Assembly: GCF_035605935.1 (NCBI RefSeq)
Contig: NZ_DATNGK010000135.1
Location: forward strand, 17,131 to 81,130
Direction of reading: 5' to 3'
Length of the DNA: 64,000 nt
Origin: Actinocrinis sp035605935
Lineage (GTDB): Bacteria > Actinomycetota > Actinomycetes > Streptomycetales > Catenulisporaceae
Below the pieces are notes generated by a model. That model worked only from the letters and a program-made list of their open reading frames with translations. It did no database searches and was not told where the DNA came from. Shown here piece after piece: positions 62,887 through 64,000 of the stretch (its first letter is position 1; every line of letters starts with the position of its first letter). Position numbers and translations under genes: made by a program.

Positions 62887-63771
62887 TCAGTTATCACCCG
62901 CGTAATTGAGCGAGGCGTCGCCGGACTGGGTGTTGATGTCGATGCTGCGCTGCGAGGCCTCGTCCTCGATGCCCTGTTCGACGTGACGATCACCGGAAGA
63001 GGTCTGCCCGGAGACGCGGTACGTCGCGCCGCGCGGAACCGTGACGCTGACGCCGCCGGATTCGACCGATGCGGTGACAGACACGGGGGCGCTTGAGAAG
63101 GTGAGGTCGACGTCCCCAGAGAGCGTCTGTGCGTTGACTTGCGGCGAGGCCAGGCCGTCGGCGTGGATATCCCCGGAGTCCGCGCGCGCCGAGATCATGC
63201 CGCGGTCGCCGTCAAGGTCAATGTCACCGGATTGGGCTCGGGCGTTCACGGCCCCGCTCATCCGCTTGATCGTCACCGAGCCCGAGTCGAGGATGGACTG
63301 CACGGAGACCGTCGCGGGCACCGCCAGTTCCAGATCCGCGCCGCACGGGTTGACCATCTCGAAGGACGGCGCCGCGCAGTCCTCGTTGATCAACAGCGTG
63401 TTGCCCTGCCAGGTCTCGGTGACCTGTGGCTTGTTGACTGTCCAGGTCAAGGTCTGGCGCAGCGAGATCGGCTCGCCGCCGGCGGTGGGCCGGACGGTCA
63501 GGTCGCCGCCGGTGACATCGACCTCGACTGCTGTGATCGCGTGGCGTGAGATCCACGTGGTCGTCGTGGTCTGCGCCGCGAGCCAGCCGATCTGCGGCAG
63601 GCCGACCGCCGCGATGGTGACGACGGCGGTCATTCCCGCGATGCCGAACCACAGCGCGCGCTGGCCCTTTCGACCAGCCACGCGGTGCGGCGGTCCGGCC
63701 GCCGAGTGCGGCCCGGCCGGGCCGGCGGACGATGCCGGTCTGGCGTCCTCGACCTCAAAGAGCTCATTCAC
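62887..63771 (-). CDS. DUF4097-type beta-repeat membrane protein
   Basis: About 294 residues. A soluble N-terminal tail of about 35 residues leads to one transmembrane segment (WFGIAGMTAVVTIAAVGLPQ) and a C-terminal domain of repeating short beta strands typical of DUF4097/bactofilin-like helices: GDLTVRPTAGGEPISLRQTL, LDSGSVTIKRMSGAVNARAQ, SGDIDLDGDRGMIS, ADSGDIHADGLASP, LSGDVDLTFSSAPVS. GTG 63771 has GGGAGG 8 bases upstream. It follows a LuxR-type regulator gene, a frequent arrangement with two-component systems of envelope stress. The function of the family is unproved. Confidence 0.85.
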   Translation of the reverse strand: MNELFEVEDARPASSAGPAGPHSAAGPPHRVAGRKGQRALWFGIAGMTAVVTIAAVGLPQIGWLAAQTTTTTWISRHAITAVEVDVTGGDLTVRPTAGGEPISLRQTLTWTVNKPQVTETWQGNTLLINEDCAAPSFEMVNPCGADLELAVPATVSVQSILDSGSVTIKRMSGAVNARAQSGDIDLDGDRGMISARADSGDIHADGLASPQVNAQTLSGDVDLTFSSAPVSVTASVESGGVSVTVPRGATYRVSGQTSSGDRHVEQGIEDEASQRSIDINTQSGDASLNYAGDN

Positions 63772-63804
63772 CCCGAATACCTCCCTAGCCCAATATGCAC
63801 ACAC

Positions 63805-63830
63805 GCTTAAACAAGCAATGCTTGATAAGC
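63805..63830. promoter_or_regulatory. Imperfect palindrome between the LuxR-type and DUF4097 genes
   Basis: Core CAAGCA-A-TGCTTG (63812-63824), extended by GCTTA/TAAGC arms with one extra base on one side. It lies 8 bases past the LuxR stop and 34 bases before the DUF4097 GTG. It may be an operator for the DUF4097 gene or a weak inter-gene hairpin. Confidence 0.45.
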
Positions 63831-63837
63831 AGGGTGT

Positions 63838-64000
63838 TCAAGAAGCGCTGTTCAGAAAGCGCAGGACCGCCAGGACCCTGCGATGGTCGCCCTCGTCGGG
63901 CGGCAGGTCGAGCTTCGTGAAGATGTTGTTGATGTGCTTGCCGACCGCGCTCTCCGTGATGACCAGGGTGTGCGCGATCCGGGCGTTCGAGCGGCCCTCC
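63838..64000 (-). CDS. LuxR/NarL-type response regulator, C-terminal end (partial)
   Basis: The window holds the last 53 codons of a minus-strand gene cut by the edge. GRSNARIAHTLVITESAVGK followed by HINNIFTKLDLPPDEG is the GerE/LuxR helix-turn-helix, and the protein ends in RRVLAVLRFLNSAS. The end matches NarL-family response regulators of actinobacterial two-component systems. The receiver domain and the partner kinase would lie beyond 64000. The following gene codes a DUF4097 protein on the same strand. Confidence 0.88.
   Translation of the reverse strand, partial: EGRSNARIAHTLVITESAVGKHINNIFTKLDLPPDEGDHRRVLAVLRFLNSAS

Noticed and set aside
1..64000. tRNA, rRNA, CRISPR arrays, insertion sequences or prophage
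   Set aside because: I looked for cloverleaf-like stretches, regular spaced repeats, transposase and phage proteins and found none. The short tandem repeats noted have no spacers of CRISPR type.

Overview
The window is from the chromosome of a high-GC, Gram-positive actinomycete. The evidence is the strong G/C bias at third codon positions, frequent GTG starts, many ATGA/GTGA gene overlaps, a SARP/AfsR-type regulator, a DUF397/XRE(DUF5753)/ATP-binding gene set, several ECF sigma factors, a transmembrane Ser/Thr kinase and many secreted proteins. A filamentous genus such as Catenulispora, Actinospica or Streptomyces is likely; the exact genus is inference. No tRNA, rRNA, CRISPR array, transposase or prophage gene was recognised.

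Layout. 0-2.5 kb: the end of an AlaX-like tRNA-editing gene and a SigE-type ECF sigma factor with a coupled membrane protein. 2.5-6.7 kb: a flavoprotein dehydrogenase, then a phosphopantetheinyl transferase, a TetR regulator and an alpha/beta hydrolase; the TetR gene is flanked by an exact 18-bp inverted repeat. 6.8-13.1 kb: a tightly overlapped minus-strand operon pcaI-pcaJ-pcaH-pcaG-pcaB-pcaDC-pobA, which takes 4-hydroxybenzoate through protocatechuate to beta-ketoadipyl-CoA. It is divergent from a regulator made of two fused IclR units, and a perfect TGAACT-AA-AGTTCA palindrome sits at the pcaI promoter. The thiolase gene pcaF is not in the window. 15-25 kb: a SARP-NB-ARC-TPR giant, TfoX-like and YihY-like proteins, an ArsR/SRPBCC pair, and a secreted penicillin-acylase-family enzyme with an operator-like palindrome.

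25.6-38.7 kb: DUF397/XRE/ATP-binding set, an ECF sigma/anti-sigma pair, an APH-like kinase, then a cell-surface block (a two-gene operon for low-complexity secreted proteins, a secreted beta-propeller, a membrane Ser/Thr kinase, a secreted lipase with tandem operator-like sites). 38.9-48.6 kb: NDH-2, a DrrAB-like ABC exporter, an MHYT membrane sensor, a DMT permease, an F420/FMN split-barrel protein and a CtpE-like P-type ATPase preceded by a 13-codon leader ORF. 48.8-55.5 kb: a secreted GH30-like glycosidase with a ricin-type lectin domain and its ROK regulator, an SDR epimerase, and small proteins. 55.5-61.5 kb: an OmpR-type two-component system divergent from a two-gene operon of fusion proteins (GT-C::GT2 and DUF2064::methyltransferase). 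The divergent promoter carries TTACGG direct repeats with an 11-bp period, the form expected for the response regulator. 61.5-64 kb: an NAD(P)H-ferredoxin-type reductase, a DUF4097 protein and the end of a LuxR-type regulator.

Most striking to me: the fusion glycosyltransferase/methyltransferase operon with its own two-component system; the leader ORF before the P-type ATPase; and the repeated TANNNT-N6-7-start arrangement, which implies many leaderless transcripts. All assignments come from reading the sequence and from family knowledge; no database search was run.
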